From NCBI RefSeq assembly GCF_000614205.1, contig NZ_BAKN01000024.1, positions 1 through 44,229 on the forward strand: a DNA stretch of 44,229 nucleotides, in the 5' to 3' direction. The notes under the pieces were generated by a model, which searched no databases, was not told where the DNA came from, and saw only the letters and a program-made list of their open reading frames with translations. Made by a program: the position numbers and the translations under genes. Shown one piece after another: positions 44,048 to 44,229 of this stretch (its first letter is position 1; each line of letters starts with the position of its first letter). The stretch is from Hoylesella saccharolytica JCM 17484. Lineage in GTDB: Bacteria; Bacteroidota; Bacteroidia; Bacteroidales; Bacteroidaceae.

Positions 44048-44229
44048 GTCCCAAGTTGGGACGGAATAGTCACCCTCGGGAAGGGCACCGTCCCAAGTTG
44101 GGACAAGAGGTTCACCTCGGGAGAGCACAAATCCCAAGTTGGGACGAGAGGTTTACCCTCGGGAGAGCACAAATCCCAAGTTGGGACGAGAGGTTCACCC
44201 TCGGGAGAGTGCAAATCCCAAGTTGGGAC
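44048..44229. repeat. 42-bp palindromic tandem repeat array, truncated by the window
   Basis: Each unit has the dyad TCCCAA-G-TTGGGA, often extended to GTC...GAC, then about 12 variable bases, then ACCCTCGGGAGAGCAC or near variants. Dyads start at 44049, 44091, 44132, 44174 and 44216, so the period is 42, 41, 42, 42. The 41-bp unit lacks one C and would shift a reading frame, which argues against coding. The fifth copy meets the window end, so the array is longer. Confidence 0.85.

Noticed and set aside
43892..44214. Minus-strand frames with a 14-residue PLVPTWD repeat
   Set aside because: The repeats are translated tandem DNA; one 41-bp unit breaks the frame and the sequence is palindromic.
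44048..44229. CRISPR array for the 42-bp repeats
   Set aside because: There are no unique spacers: the whole 42-bp unit is repeated, and no cas genes are in the window.

Overview
The window looks like chromosomal DNA of a Bacteroidales bacterium, most probably Prevotella or a close relative. The evidence is: many promoters of the Bacteroidota type (TTG, about 19-22 nt, then TAnnTTTG) in front of genes; an 11-subunit complex I operon with fused NuoCD and no NuoEFG; a fused FeoA-FeoB; a free-standing MetH reactivation protein; DUF4369 and SLBB export proteins; an archaeal-type ProRS; and a short SRP RNA. The genus is an inference. No rRNA, insertion sequence, phage, CRISPR array or origin was seen.

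Layout. (1) 242-10416: nuoA-B-CD-H-I-J-K-L-M-N, one operon with a promoter and a strong terminator. nuoM carries two compensating single-base frameshifts, and base composition changes visibly inside nuoH. (2) 10.5-11.8 kb: a cupin gene plus one HxlR-type regulator, divergent from a second HxlR-type regulator. (3) 11.9-14.45 kb, minus strand: a secreted 5'-nucleotidase followed by a NudC-type NADH pyrophosphatase (frameshifted). (4) 15.1-21.1 kb, plus strand: a FtsB/DivIC-like division protein and a membrane protein, then a DUF4369 lipoprotein, dihydroorotase, MetH reactivation domain, membrane phosphoesterase and acyltransferase. (5) 21.3-23.9 kb, minus strand: aspS, a winged-helix protein with a Lys-rich tail, and a small protein starting just behind a terminator. 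(6) 24.7-34.6 kb: a Wzx/Wzy-type surface polysaccharide cluster (SLBB export protein, flippase, Wzz-like protein, EpsG-like polymerase, glycosyltransferases, LicD), with one more glycosyltransferase on the opposite strand. (7) 35.5-37.5 kb, minus strand: agmatine deiminase and N-carbamoylputrescine amidase, the two steps from agmatine to putrescine. (8) 37.6-39.0 kb: two Fnr/Crp-like dyads, a promoter, a 34-codon ORF, a 26-bp perfect inverted repeat, and a secreted nuclease. (9) 39.0-41.6 kb, minus strand: the FeoAB iron transporter. (10) 41.8-43.7 kb: SRP RNA and tRNA-Thr only four bases apart, a terminator, then proS (frameshifted). (11) 43.7-44.2 kb: a candidate structured small RNA and a 42-bp palindromic tandem repeat array that runs off the window.

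The strongest leads outside ordinary genes are the possible small RNA at 43.73-43.89 kb, the small-ORF/Fnr-box/long-palindrome block at 37.66-38.07 kb, and two repeat arrays (22-nt period at 24.2 kb, 42-nt period at 44.05 kb). No clearly new multi-gene system was found. Four single-base indels in three conserved genes suggest that sequence accuracy should be considered before calling anything broken.
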